Below, one piece after another: positions 1 to 12,734 of a DNA stretch of 40,951 nucleotides. The stretch is from Smittium culicis (lineage: Eukaryota; Kickxellomycota; Harpellomycetes; Harpellales; Legeriomycetaceae), in NCBI GenBank assembly GCA_001970855.1, contig LSSN01002039.1:1-40951 (forward strand), given 5' to 3'. The notes beneath the pieces were generated by a model. That model was not told the origin of the DNA and made no database searches. It saw only the letters and a list, made by a program, of their open reading frames with translations. Numbering within the stretch: the stretch's first letter is position 1; every line of letters begins with the position of its first letter. The translations under genes were made by a program, and so were the position numbers.

Positions 1-2212
1 TAAAAATATTAAATATAATTAACCCGTAATCTTATTAAAAATATTACGCTTATCGTTACGCCGAATTCTTATTTTAGTTAAAAAAATCTATTTATTGATG
101 ATTTTGATTTTGATTTTAAATTGCCACACCCTATTTTTTATTCAACATAAACTCTAGATAAATCCTAGATAACCAAATCTCAAAAAATAACATGTACCTT
201 TTTTTATAAAACTTTACGAAATTTTTAATTGGATACAACTGGATCTATAATTATCTAACAATAGTGAAATACATTAATACGTTTAAATGCATTTGGGTCT
301 GCATAATATAAATATAAAGTCTCACAGCCAAATACTTGAATTAATAACCCTGTGCCATGAATCCCTAACTTTTTTAAGTATTTTTCATACTAATAAATAC
401 CTTTAACTTTATATGAACTTACCAGTTTTATCTATTAGTATTTAAAATATACAAATAGGTAAATACTTTCGCTTTAAAAAAATGGTGTTTTTTTTTTGAA
501 CAGATATAAAATTTTTAAAAGAAAAACTATTTCCAACTTTTTTCACTTAATAATAATGTGTAATTATTGGTATTTTGAGTAAAAAATATCTCGTAGAAAA
601 TCATATAAAATGATCAAATGGTTTTATATATTTGAATGATACATTTATTGTAGAGCTTTGGATAGTTTGATTTCTATATTTAAATAATTACTCATTCTAT
701 AATAAAATAATACAACGCTAGCTTATTATCTGCGAATTTTGTTGTTATAAAAGGTTATAAGGAGCTAACTATTGGGAATAAATTTCTAATGAAACGGAAT
801 TTATCTAATATATAGCATCTTTTTATTTCAGTCTATTTAAACTGCTATCATTACATTAGGTCTTTCAGAAGAATCGATTTTAACTAGCTACTGCTAGATA
901 AAAAAAATATTTATATAATACTAAAATATTTATAGTACACAAAACTTAAATTGATAAGAAATTTTTATTTAATTATTTTTGGGATGAATTTTTTTATTGA
1001 TTTTGATTTCTAAATAATTATTCCAAATACATGAATTTTTATATCTTTAATGGCTTAGAAATATTTTATAACATATTTTATTTGCTACTTTTAAATATTT
1101 CACTTTATCAAAGCTAAAAAATATCTGTCAACTTGAATAAGAAAAAATATATTAAATTATTAGAAATCATACTCTATTAAATGTTTTATTAGTTTATATA
1201 ATTTAAAATTTTCGATAAACATATCTTTTTTAAGATACCAAAATTCCTAAAAAAAAATATTTTACCTTTATAGAACGAAAGAATCTATACTTTTTACTAA
1301 TTAAAATGTTATCTGTAGTGATTTTATTACCTGAATAGTAAATAGGAATGTATATCTATTCGCTCTCACTTTAGTAGTTCTAAATTATAAGATTCTTAAT
1401 AAAATAACTCGGTTTTTATTCATTTTTATAACTTAATTAAATATAGATTTCAAACATCATATAATCAGCTTATATTAACCTGGGCGAAAAATATGAATTA
1501 TTATCTTTTTAAATAGATTCTCTTCAATTTTATACAAATATACAACAAATTATAAATCTTTATATGAATTTTCAAAAATTTATACACATTTATATTTCTA
1601 GATAATTATTTTAACCTCGTCTTACATTATATCTATAAAAATCAGGATTATTTACTAGCTGATTTTAAATAATATAATTTATATCTCTATTTTTCTCTCT
1701 TAAACTCATAAAAAAATATTATTATATCGCTTAAATTTATAATTTCATGTATTAAAAATTAGTTTATAATAAAAATTATTCTATTTAAAACTCTTTATTA
1801 CTTAGTTTTAATTAAATTTCAAAATTTTATTAGAGAAATAATTTTGGGTATATCATGCTCTAAAAATTTTTTTTATTATTATTATAGTCAGTTTTATGGC
1901 TTTTAAAAGGAAGACATAGTTATTTTTTGGATTCATATAAACCAATTTTACTATCGGAATTATATAATGATAATTTTTTGAAGTGAAAAAAAGGATTATA
2001 TTAGCTATCAATAAAGCGTTTTTAATAAGCTAACTATTTATTATCTAAATAAAATTCTAATAATTAAAATACAAGCCAAATTAGTATTTTTTTATATTGA
2101 ATAAAAAATTGAAGAGAATTTTTATTTATTAAAATATTTACAAATTTACTAAAATTTAATAAAAAAAAAGCTTTTATTTATCCTATCTTGCCCAAAAATG
2201 TGATTAGCTTAT

Positions 2213-2320
2213 TCAATTTTTTTTATTTTTTGGAAATGACCTCCACCCAATCTAAGTATACCTTATCTCAATTCTTTTTTCAAGTACTTGATCCTTAAAT
2301 AATTCACTTAAAAAATTATA
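2213..2320 (-). pseudogene. Short coding-like fossil, unrecognised
   Basis: On the minus strand a frame of about 35 codons runs with one internal TAG and ends at a TGA. Its composition (Glu, Lys, Arg, Gln, Trp) is richer than the Phe/Ile/Asn/Lys mix that noise gives at this AT content; it contains LFKDQVLEKRIEIRYT and GWRSFP. I do not recognise the family. It may belong with the fossil about 1 kb away at 3319-3450 on the same strand. It could still be chance. Confidence 0.2.
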
Positions 2321-3318
2321 CTAATTAGCTTTATTAAAAAATCGATCTCATTAACATACAGCCTAAGTTTATATATTGGATTCTTATCAAATAAGATATA
2401 TTTTTATAGTATAATAGGTTTGGAATTTTAGGTATTTAGAAAATAATGACTGGCATTAAAGTTTCTTATATACTTCTATTTATCAATTTAATCATTGAAA
2501 TTATGTTTGATATTACAGATATAGCATTTTATTTGATATAATAGTATATTTATATCTATATATAACTATAAGTTCGCATTAAATCATGCCTAATTTATAT
2601 ATAATCCCATATAAATCTATATAAGTAAAAAAATTATTATTTTTTACCAACCAAACCTAGTCTATATCCTCGAAATAAATAAATAAATTGAATAACAGGA
2701 ATTTTAATAATTATAAATATTATGAAAAGTGCATTTTTCCTATTTACTAGATTAAAATATATGAATAGTATAAAATTTACGTTGAAATCATTAAATAATC
2801 AAGATTTGTGGATTTAAAAGAAGTAAAAAAATCCTTAAAGACTTAAAAAATGTCAAAATGTTGATATTTTACCGTTAAATAGATATAATTATAAAATAAT
2901 TCAACAAAAAGCGCTTAATATAATTATATAGATAAAGATTTAATATCTTTTGCATTAATTATGAATATTAAGGATTTCATTTTTTTAGCTTTTGTGCTAA
3001 AAAAAAATTGTGACGTAAAATTTTACGTCCTAATTTTGAGTATAAATTCAAATTAAAATTCAAAATAAAATAATATTATTTCCTATTTTTTATTTTTGCA
3101 TCTCTACCGCAAAATAAAGTTTTCAGAAAATGTGTATAAATTAATAGATAATATGAAAAGATAAAAATCAGAATTTTTATTGGGTATGATAAAATAAAAA
3201 CTCATTATTAAACGCATTTAGTGAATATGTTTATTAAAAATAGATTATAGGGGTTCTATGGACTTTTTTTAAAATTACGGAAATTTTATTGGTATGTACT
3301 AAACTATTTAAAAAAATT

Positions 3319-3450
3319 CTAAAAAAGTTCAATAAACTTCCATTCGATTCCCCTCTAGACCTCTAGGTCCTCTGTACCTTGCAGGAATTGGATCAAGGTT
3401 CTAAGGGATTTTGTGATGAAACTATTAAAATTTAAATTCAATATAAGTAA
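3319..3450 (-). pseudogene. Retroelement integrase-like remnant
   Basis: A 44-codon minus-strand frame with one internal TAG (3355-3357) and a terminal TAG. It reads SLRTLIQFLQGTEDLEV, a stop, then RGIEWKFI. The spacing of a leucine-rich helix followed by G-I-x-W-x-F-I resembles the integrase core of LTR retroelements of the BEL/Pao type, where this segment precedes a PP-x-AP-H-x-GG stretch. That stretch is not visible here, so the fragment is truncated. The island is clearly richer in G and C than its surroundings. Family assignment is from memory of the motif and is tentative; no LTRs were found. Confidence 0.35.
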
Positions 3451-5436
3451 TTAAGTATAATTTATTTTTGAATATTTCAGATATTATACATAACATAGAT
3501 ATGAATTCTGTAAATAATAAAGTAACTTTATCATATCAAATTGCTTATAGAATTAATATAAAACGTCACTTAAATTTATTAAAAAAAAAAAAAATTAAAT
3601 TTCGATATTGAATTAATATAATAATTCAATAAATTTAAAATTGAAAATTTAGTATGAAAGAATAACACTTGTCTAAATATAAATTTATATTAATCATTTT
3701 TACGCTAAAATAGTCCCTTTAAAATAATAAAAATGAAATAATTCCTTTAAATACTCGAATTTGTAATACTATCAATGTTATTTTCAGAAATAAAATTATA
3801 CGAAATTATGATTTTAAATGAAAATTTACGATAAAAAATTAATATATAAATTACATTTATAATTTAAAGATTATAATATATTAGAAATTTTGATTATTTA
3901 TTCAATTTTCTACAAAAAAAAAATTCGAAATTTCATCTATTTAATACTTAAATTCAAAATAATATGAAATTTGATAACAAAAATTTTGTCTATGATAAAA
4001 AACAAAAAAGAAATTATTTTGCACCAAAAATTGGTACTTTTTTAAAAAAATAAATTTTAAAAAAGCTAATATTTATTTAAAAATGAACTTTTTCTTTAGA
4101 TTAAAATTAAATTTGATGTTGCATGAGATAATTTCTCTCTCAATGACGGCAAAATTTTTATATCAAAAGGGTTAGTATAAATCATGATTTATATTTACTT
4201 ATAAAATATTTTACAGTTATATATTTTATCTATATTATATAAAAATTAGGATATAAAGTAATTTAATATTTAAATTATAATTATTATTATATGAAGTCAA
4301 AAATTAACCGATATTTTCCCAATTAAAATTATTGAGATCTAATAAAAAAATTCCTCGTTTTATTCAGTCTTCCAGGATCTATTTAAAATTGATTTAATTT
4401 TTATTTAATTATTATGTTGTTAAATTATCAAAATAAAAATTAAATAAAAGATTTAGTCTATTAAAAAGAAGTGTAAATAAATTATGATATTATTTAGGAA
4501 TCAATGCATTTTACCTTTCACCAATATTGAATTTTTATTTTAATAAACATCATATATACATATTTTCATTAAATTTTAAGTTTGATTTTTTTCTTTTCAT
4601 AAATATTTTACAAAATAAGAGAAATTTTGGTATTTTAGATTATTTATGTCTTGTAAATTAAATAATTTAATTAATCCGGAATTTTTTTTGTGTATTTGGA
4701 AATAATTGGTTTTTTAAATAAATTAGACTCCAGAATTATTTAAAAAATGATTTAAATACTAAATTAGTTCATATCAGTTTGTATATATATTTCGAGCTAA
4801 ATAACTATAATCATAACATAAAAACAAAAATAGGTACCAAGTAAGATATTTATCAGCCCAAAAATACTTATTTTTTGTATCTGGTATCTATAAAAATAAA
4901 TGATTTTATATATTATAATTCAATACTTGAATAAATATACTTTAGATTATATAACATATTTTTGGATAATTTAGTGACATGAAATACTGAAAATCTTCTT
5001 TTAAAAAATGTTAAATTATTATAAGGATTGTTTAGCTTATCGTTTAATCCTTAACTCTTTCCTGTTAAATACTCTTAAAATAAGCGAATTTATTGATTCA
5101 CTGGTCATTTTTAAGATATTTTATTATTTGCTTTTATTTTTCATTATACCAATTTTTCTTTAGGCCTCGGAATTAAAATATTTTAACTGAAAACAGTTCT
5201 CAATATTTTGAAGATAAATAATATTCTACATGACGTAAAGAGTCAATTAAATTTGATTTTTGACTTTTATTAAAATAAATTTGATTTTTTCCTGATTATA
5301 TATTTTTTAAAGATATAAATTATAGAAAAAATAAAATTTTTTTTTTACTATTTCCTATCTAATAAATCAATATAATATTAATGTATCAAGCTATAATTGT
5401 ATGAATAAAAGATTAATATCTCGTAAAAATTTCTAC

Positions 5437-5463
5437 ATTATTTATATTATTTATATTATTTAT
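5437..5463. repeat. Tandem repeat, 3 x 9 bp
   Basis: Three perfect head-to-tail copies of ATTATTTAT. It is a simple AT microsatellite in the desert with no visible link to a gene. Confidence 0.85.
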
Positions 5464-6348
5464 GTTTTATATTTGATTATACTATCTTATATCTAGAAGA
5501 CTCTGGTCTTGTCAAAATGACGACCTTACGCTTCATATTTATACATAACAAAACAAAGCTATGAAATATATAATTACTTATATTTTTATTTATCTAATAT
5601 TTTTTAACAATTAATTTTTTTTGAACAAAAGTTATCGTACTTCCAAATACAAAGATATTTTTATTCTTTATGTGAATTGATCATATATCTCTTTTTACAA
5701 AGAGACAATTTATTAACGCGAAATCGGTGATTATCTACGAAGGAATCATCTTCCTTTGAAATTCGTTTATAATATAATTTTCATAATCGAATATTATTCT
5801 GAAACGTATCTAAAATTTTTGTATTTTAGAAATAAGACAATTTTATTTATGGTATTTATTAATCAATTTATTATATAAACTTATTTTAGAATATTGAAGT
5901 CTTATTAATTTCAAGCTAAAATATTACCAAAATGAAAGCAATATATAACCTAAAGTTTGATTGTAAACTGATTTTGGATAAAATAAATATTCAATTAAAA
6001 CAAAGGAAATATAAATTTTTCACATCAATACCATAATAAATTTATATAATAAAAAATTATATAAATAAAATTTCTGTAATTTTAATATATTTTATTCATT
6101 TAATAGAGATGTAACCTAATTAAGAATTAAATGATATATTTAACACTGCTAGTGAAATTTAACAGAGGAATTGAAATTTTCAAATTATTTAATTCAAATC
6201 AAGTTGCATATAAATTAGTATTTGACATATTAAAAATTCTGATAATATATTCAATTATTCAATTATTCAATAATAATTTTTTAAAGATTTAATATTAACA
6301 AAAAGAATTAATCTAATAGTAAATTAAAATTATAAAAGTTTCGAGTTA

Positions 6349-6367
6349 TCTATATCTATATCTATAT
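6349..6367. repeat. Tandem repeat, TCTATA x 3
   Basis: Three perfect copies of TCTATA plus one base. About 100 bp upstream, at 6249-6271, lies a second short array with an 8-bp unit ATTCAATT (just under three copies). Both are ordinary AT-rich microsatellites. Confidence 0.8.
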
Positions 6368-7822
6368 GATAATAAATTAGTTATTTCTTTATATATTCAA
6401 GTTAACTTAAGAATGATTTCAATTTAACTATTTCTAGATACTTTTATTACTTTTATTTAATAGATTGATTTTAGTTTAAATTTATACAAAAAATAATTTA
6501 GTGCTCACATATAAATTCTCGCTAAAATATTACAGTCATTGAAAACAAGAGTTTTATATAAATTAATATTTAAAATTCACACGAGGAAATTTCTCCAATA
6601 AATAATGATAAATATTTAAATATAAATCCAACCTGTTTTGAAATGGTAAATATTAAAAATATAAATATAAATAATTTTTATAATCTTATTAAGAGAGTCT
6701 AATTTTCATAATGATTTTTATAGAGTAAAAAAATTCACATATATGATAAAAACGGATTTTTTAATTTTATATTTGTATTATATTCAATGTTTTTTTTTTG
6801 TTTCAGAGATTTTATTGAATATAATTTAAAAGTATACAAAAAATTAATAAAAAAAATTAAAAAAGTTGTATTAATATTATAAAAATAATTATTCTTCCTG
6901 CCACTCTCTGCTGCTCTAGAAGCTCCATACCCACTGGAAATTTTTTCAAAGACCAAGGTTTAATTTATTTAGTATATTAATTAATAATATTAACATACCG
7001 TTTAACAAAAAATAATTAAGGCTGTTGATTGATCGGATTTTTTATGTCTCGAAAATTAAAATATAGTATAAATTCGTACAGCTTACTATTAAGGATTAAG
7101 GATTAATTATTATTATATTTATTATTTTATAATTTGCTTTATAATTTTTAAATATTTTGTAACTATAATAATATTGTGAAATTCGAGATAATTTTCATAG
7201 CTTTAGATGTATTATATTATGCGCTAATTCTCAATATATATATTCAGTTTTAATATCTACCTTATTTTTTTTTCGTTGTGAATTAAATTTTATATAACTG
7301 TAGTTTTATAAGTGATAAGTAATCGACTGTTTATAAACAATATATAATAGGTATATTCATGTACTTTGAAGAGCTGATTCACTAATAAAAATTTTGCTCA
7401 TAACATGTAGCTTCGAAAAATAAAATACATTTGGCCCATGTTACTGCCATACTCAACAGTATATTATTACTTTATAATTATTAAGATCGTTGGAAATTAT
7501 TCGACAAATATAAAAAGGGTGTTCTATAAATGGCCGTTTTTTAATGTATTTTATCTATTGTTAGTAGATTTTATATAGTGAGAAAAATTGAATTTAATTG
7601 ATTAATATAAATCTAGATACGAGAGGAACCAGTTTTTTATAGCACGTTATGGGTCAATACATGTGCACAATTCCAACGCTCGGCAGCAAAACATATATCA
7701 GCGGTTTAGCAGCTTGTTTCAAGAAAACTAGATTAATCAATCATATTTTTTATTAGTGCCCCAATTATCGTTGATTTTGCTAGATTTAGGCTTTAAATAG
7801 AAACTCATTTATCTCATAGAAT

Positions 7823-8014
7823 TTGGTTTCGTTGAAGATCAACTACAAGCAGCCGCTTGTAACTTCAGTAATTCACAAAACTTATAAGAATTTCTGGGCT
7901 GATATTTCTGATAGTAGATTGGCTACATTGAACTTTATATACGCAGCTAATAAGTCGGAAGAGGTATTGAATAGTATTAGAGCATTAAATTTATCATGTC
8001 TTGTACCAAATTAA
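7823..8014 (+). pseudogene. Coding-like fragment, unrecognised
   Basis: A 63-codon open frame beginning at TTG, not ATG, and closing with TAA, inside a GC-richer island that starts near 7620. It contains NFWADISDSRLATLNFIYA and ends in ALNLSCLVPN. In the same island, at about 7620-7740, another plus frame reads WVNTCAQFQRSAAKH before a TAG; this weakly recalls the zinc-binding region of retroelement integrases. Frames change between the two pieces, so if it was a gene it is broken. I cannot name it. Confidence 0.25.
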
Positions 8015-9782
8015 TTATCTTATTTATTGTTATAAAACATTATTAATTTTATTTTAATAATAAAAATTATATTATGTGATAAAAAAAATATTAATGAATA
8101 TAAAATTTGAGAAAAAAAGTAATTTTTTACAAAGCTTCATCAAAACGTGTTTTAGTATAAATTATAATAACGATTTTGCTAATATAAAAACATTTTCAAC
8201 ATTATTAATAGTAAAAAAGAGTAAATATAAACAAATTTAGAACCAAAATTTACATTAAAAAAATAGTTATCAGAAAGAGTTTTTTGACAAAAATTTTGAT
8301 TTCTATAATAAAAATATAGCGATAATTCAAACATGTAATGTATAAAAAATAATTACTAAATTTGACGCGCTGAATTAAAAAAATAATATTTTAATGCGTA
8401 TAAATTCATCGGAACAATGTACGTTTAAAAAAAACTAATTTCAAAGAATAAGGTCTTTTTTCTAAATTTTTGAATTTTATCTTATGAATCGCCTTTAAAT
8501 CACATATTTCACCCAAAAATTTATAAAAGCGAATTCAATTTGATAGTTTTTGATCAATTTTTTTTAATTTTAATTACAACGTCGGTTGAGCTTATTGTTT
8601 TTAGCTGATTTTCATTTTTTGATTATTAAAAATGCAATCTAAAAAAATAAAGAATTTTTTGCTTTTTCACTAATTTTCCAGGAAACTTGATTTTTTAAAA
8701 ATTTTATTTAGTTCAGAAAACAAAAAACGAAATTTCAATTCCAATCGATATATTTAAGATGATCCTATATTGGTTTTCTTATGATATCTATCCAATTAAC
8801 ATTTACAACGATTTTATATACAAATTATGTGTCATAGGTTTTAAATATCATCCTTTTTATGAACTTTATTGGGAGGCATAATAAGAAAAATAGGCTTGAT
8901 TTTCTTGAAAGTTTTATAAAAAAATCAATATAATAAGATGGCTTATGACTATGTCAAGTTTTATTTTAATAGTTTATCGCATTAATATCATATAAAAAAA
9001 GCTTTGAAGGTAAACTTGAAGAAATTTTTTACATTTTAACTTATAATAATCTGTTAAAACTACAAGTTTATTTTCAAATTATTTCATAAGTGAAAGTAAA
9101 ATATCTCGATTAAGATAAGCTCCCGAGAATTCATTATTAAAAAAAAATTCATTTAAATAATTAAAATCTAGTTCAAGTAAAAAATACACATTCACATAAT
9201 TTTTATTATATACATTTTCCTGAATTTAACAGTATATTTAATAAAAGCGATCAAATTTAGACTATTATAGCGTATTTTTTTTTTTTTTAAAACTCAAAAA
9301 GTTTTGCTTTTAAAAATATATATCGATTTCCTAAAAATAAATTTACCTTTACAAAATTTATTGAATTTTGGTTTTATAGATTTTATAAAATTGTAATTAG
9401 AAAATCTTTTTAGATCTTAAGATTATACTAAATTGACAGTTTTTCATAACTTTAAGTCGGCATAAATGGTGTATATTTTTGCTCGTTTTAATTGCATATT
9501 AATTCAATGGTTTATTTTATATGATATCATTCTTTTTTGAATGATCAATAAATAAACATCTTCTAAAAACAGTATATCACAATTATTAACTACCACTACT
9601 CAATTAAATATTTTTTGCAAATTTGTGAAGAAAACAAGAGATTTTAAAAGCGATTCATAGGGTAACTTTCAAAAATGTGGCAAGTCGAGTTTTTTTATGG
9701 CAGCTTTAGTCGCGTCCTAAACAAATCTACTAGACTTCCGGCACTGTAAATAAAGAAACTAAGAACAATATACCAATCAAAT

Positions 9783-10193
9783 TTATTGCACAGGAATTGA
9801 TTCAAGTATACACGGTGACTGAATCGGCAATAAATATTGTAATTGATCACACTCCAGTGATATTGAGTTTGTTGATATCATTGATATACTAGCCAGAATA
9901 TAAAATTGACGGGAATAGTAAAAAATAAACCTCTACTCGAATCTGGGAATGATCGACCTGGTTCCTTTATAGTAAGCCACTAAACGTTTTAGATAATTTT
10001 TGCCATAGATCGCCGGACTTGTGCACGCATATATCCCAGATTGTTGTGAGCTAAACTGATACACCAGTTTCAAGCCGGTCCTCCACCTACAATCATCGAA
10101 CTCCATTTCATATATAGGCGTTTTCACCATCCCCAACCAGGGATGGTTCAAAGCTGTGTAAAATTTTAGTATTCTGTACTTAGACAAATACAC
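9783..10193 (-). pseudogene. Decayed reading frame, unrecognised
   Basis: A minus-strand frame of 137 codons has only one internal stop (TAG at 9933-9935) before a terminal TAA. In DNA this rich in A and T, chance would interrupt such a length many times. It has no ATG at its beginning; the first ATG is about 20 codons in (GMVKTPIYEMEFDDCRWRT). Composition is protein-like, with Trp, Cys and many charged residues. I do not recognise the family. The plus strand is also partly open here (9650-9928), so the true coding strand is uncertain. Likely an eroded mobile element or dead gene. Confidence 0.4.
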
Positions 10194-10912
10194 TAATTAA
10201 ATTCTTAAACCACGGTAAGTTATTTCATCCTTAGAGGGTTATTAGCAAAATTTTTTTATAATATACGCTCAATATATGTAAAATTAAATAAAAAGTAAAT
10301 TTAGATATTGTTTAGAGTCAGTTTAAACAAAAATAAATCGCGACAGGATGTATATTTCATGTTATATCTTGATAAATTTTAGATATCAAACGGCGAATAA
10401 ACTACACGAAAGCGTTTAATAAAATGAATATATGCGTAAAAATATCAGTCTAAAAATTATAAATTTTAGATCTGAACCAAGAGATTTAAGCTAAAGGAGT
10501 ATTTAAATTAAATATAAACATCTTATAAAGTATTAAAGATATCTTGAAATTTTTTAAATGGCATATTATTCAATTGATGGTAACTTATTTTAGAAAAAAG
10601 TTGAAATATAAATGTATTTTTTAATTAATCAATATTTTTTTTTTTTTTTTTTGGAAATGGAAACAAGTTCAAGTTATTTAAAGTATAGCGTTTCATTAAA
10701 AGCGCATAATTATATTATAAATTAAATATTTAAAAATATAATAGATAATTTAGATATACAAGTTAATTTTAAATGTACCAAAAACAAGGCAGAACTTGGG
10801 CATTGATCTAAAATATGAATTCTGGGTTCAATGTAGAGTAAACCGAATGTGTCTTGAGAGGTTAACTGTTTTCAAAATTTTGTTCGTTTTTGTTTGGAAT
10901 GCAATAGGAAGG
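10194..10912. other. Intergenic, AT-rich
   Basis: No gene is seen. A run of 18 T residues lies at 10635-10652. Near the right-hand edge the sequence becomes the 3' flank of the RBM42-like gene, which ends at 10913. Confidence 0.6.
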
Positions 10913-11869
10913 TTATTTTAAATGTTTCTTAGCTGTTTCGTATACTTTGGAGAGAGTAGGGTCCTTTTTAATCTTTTTTATATTTGTACTACGTTCTTTC
11001 CAAGTACTTTTTCTGAGCTTAATAGGTCTATTTCCAACATATTTTCCTATTTTTTTATTGCAAAAATTAAATAAAAAAGTTACTTATAATTGGGCTATTT
11101 CGATACAGTAAAGATATCAGGCAATTACTATATCTTGAAATTATGGAGGTGAAAGTTAAAATAAAATACCATTCATTTCTTTAAATGCTTTAGCAAAATC
11201 ATTAGGATCTAAAAAGCTAACAAAACCATAGCCTTTTGAATAACCAGTCTTGTTTTCGCGAACAACTCGTACTTTGTCAAGAGATGGGTAGTCATTAAAA
11301 GCTCTCTGCAGAATATCATCTGTAACTTCTTTGCCGAGATCGCCAACAAATATTCTGTAATCATCTATATTTAAAAATTAAAGATAAACAAATATTATTA
11401 AAAATCATAGTAAACGATGGAAAAAAACAATATTACTTGGGTTCCATTCATCAAGGCTTTTATCTACCCAAATTTCTCCTCCAGCGGAGCGTACAGTTTT
11501 TCTTTTTTTAGCATTGGTAGAGGTAGGATCGCTAGAAGAAGCAGGTTGAGACAGCTCTTTTAGTTGTTTGGCATTATAGGCTTGCAGTTTTGAAGCAGGT
11601 AGTTTTCCATCTACATAGCCCAAGTCTTTATAATAAGGGGTGTAATCATAGGTGATACCAGAAACTGGATCAGTATAGTAATATTGCTTATTTTTGGAAT
11701 CGTATGCAAAAGTGTATCCATTTTGATCTTGTAGCCATTGCCAACTTGCCATTTCTGACTTATTTACAGTAACTGGTAAAGGGTAAAAACACAACTCGTT
11801 CGACTGGACAGAATCAGCAGCATAGTTCTGATTGATATTTGATGCTGGTTGTTGGTATTGATTATACAT
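10913..11869 (-). CDS. RBM42: RBM42-like RNA-binding protein
   Basis: Three exons: 11437-11869, 11170-11364 and 10913-11046, joining in frame into 253 residues from the ATG at 11869. The introns are 72 and 123 nt with donors GTAATA and GTATTT. The first ~125 residues are low-complexity, rich in Tyr, Gln and Ser, with a Trp/Tyr-rich patch (SWQWLQDQNGYTFAYD) followed by a basic KKRK. Then comes the RBM42 lead-in AGGEIWVDKSLDEWNPNDY and one RRM (about 147-225): RNP2 is IFVGDL (149-154) and RNP1 is KGYGFVSF (188-195). After the RRM, NRPIKLRKSTWKER is the basic tail typical of the family. RBM42 proteins bind RNA and are linked to splicing and mRNP complexes. It is shorter than the human protein because the long N-terminal region is reduced. 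Divergent from the gene at 12402. Confidence 0.88.
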
Positions 11870-12401
11870 CAGAATAAAGTAATTTTTTGTACAAAGCGTT
11901 ATATTTTTCTATTGTAGCAGTAAGAGTGTGGTGTTTACTTTAAATAAAAAAATGAATTAATAGCTGGCATTTTAAATGATAGAATCCAGAAATATGACTG
12001 TTATTGGATTAATATAAAAGTTTTGTGGCGAGTAATATTCCTCTATAGACGAATTGCCAATAATATAACAATTAACTAACAATAGTAATCACCCAGTACC
12101 ACTAGATTAAAGCCTTGCAGAATAAGCTACCAAATCATCTATGTATCCATATTCTAATAAGTTTCTATTGGCTGATCAATATTAAGGATCGAAACGTTAA
12201 AAAATTTTTTTAGTGAAGAAATTTACGTTTTTAGAAAAGAGCAAATCCAAAAAATAAAATAAAGGTGTATTTTTCGAATAAACTTGGTTATCACCCCCAT
12301 TTCTCCCAACTAAACTGTTATCTTCATCTCTATCCCACTACTTCTATTAAATATATCGACCTACTTTCAATATAGTTGAAAATATATATAAATAAATAAA
12401 T
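11870..12401. promoter_or_regulatory. Shared divergent promoter region
   Basis: This 532-bp gap separates the start codons of two divergent genes and must carry both promoters. The half nearest the LLPH-like gene has a C/T-rich tract at about 12291-12345, with blocks such as CACCCCCATTTCTCCC, followed by AT-rich sequence up to the ATG. Pyrimidine tracts just upstream of starts are common around fungal transcription start regions. No specific factor site is claimed. Confidence 0.45.
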
Positions 12402-12734
12402 ATGGCAAAATCAGGAAGAGCAAAGTCAAGAATTAGAAATGCAAATGTTAGAAGGGCAAATGTTTATGGGCCAGTCGAGGCAGAAAGACTTTCTCGTTTA
12501 GCAGAAAAACAGAAAATAAAAACAGGGACACTCGATCAAGTCATTAATTCCGATGAAATAGAAATAGAATCATCAGAAGCACCTATGGAGACTGACGCAC
12601 CAATAAATGAAGAGGCTACAAAAACAGAGAAAAAAATCAGCTTGCGCAAAGTTTCAAAACATAAGAAAAATTCAAAGAAAGGAAATGGCGTATCCAAAAA
12701 GAATAAATTCAAATGGGTACCACAAAAGCGCTAG
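12402..12734 (+). CDS. YBL028C/LLPH-type nucleolar protein
   Basis: Intronless, 110 residues. It opens with MAKSGRAKSRIRNANVRRAN and continues VYGPVEAERLSRLAEKQK, the signature of the small fungal family DUF2423 (yeast Ybl028c, animal LLPH). The length matches yeast Ybl028c (about 106). A short acidic middle (about 48-70) is followed by a lysine-rich tail from about residue 74 ending FKWVPQKR, the same C-terminal FxW...R pattern as in the family. Family members are nucleolar and associate with early large-subunit ribosomal precursors; that role here is inferred. The start is the only ATG before the conserved MAKS. It ends in TAG, so TAG is a normal stop in this genome. Confidence 0.82.
   Translation: MAKSGRAKSRIRNANVRRANVYGPVEAERLSRLAEKQKIKTGTLDQVINSDEIEIESSEAPMETDAPINEEATKTEKKISLRKVSKHKKNSKKGNGVSKKNKFKWVPQKR

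Larger units (their letters stand above)
1..9782. other. AT-rich gene desert with eroded islands
   Basis: No intact gene is visible in nearly 10 kb. The sequence is mostly A and T with frequent homopolymers and stops in all frames. GC-richer islands interrupt it: about 2213-2320 and 3319-3450 (minus-strand fossil frames), 6880-6960, 7620-8014 and 9650-10193. Short perfect tandem repeats occur at 5437-5463 and 6349-6367. I see no telomeric repeat, rRNA or tRNA. The texture suits gene-poor chromatin in which old mobile elements have decayed, but the type of region (centromeric, subtelomeric or ordinary intergenic) cannot be told from sequence alone. Confidence 0.7.

Noticed and set aside
6735..6956. 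73-codon minus-strand frame
   Set aside because: Only the first ~20 codons (KISSGYGASRAAESGRK) look coding, from one GC-rich patch of about 70 bp; the rest is AT noise. There is not enough to call a gene.
9650..9928. Reassignment of TAG as a sense codon
   Set aside because: The LLPH-like gene and HEM25 both end at TAG exactly where the families end, so TAG works as a stop here.
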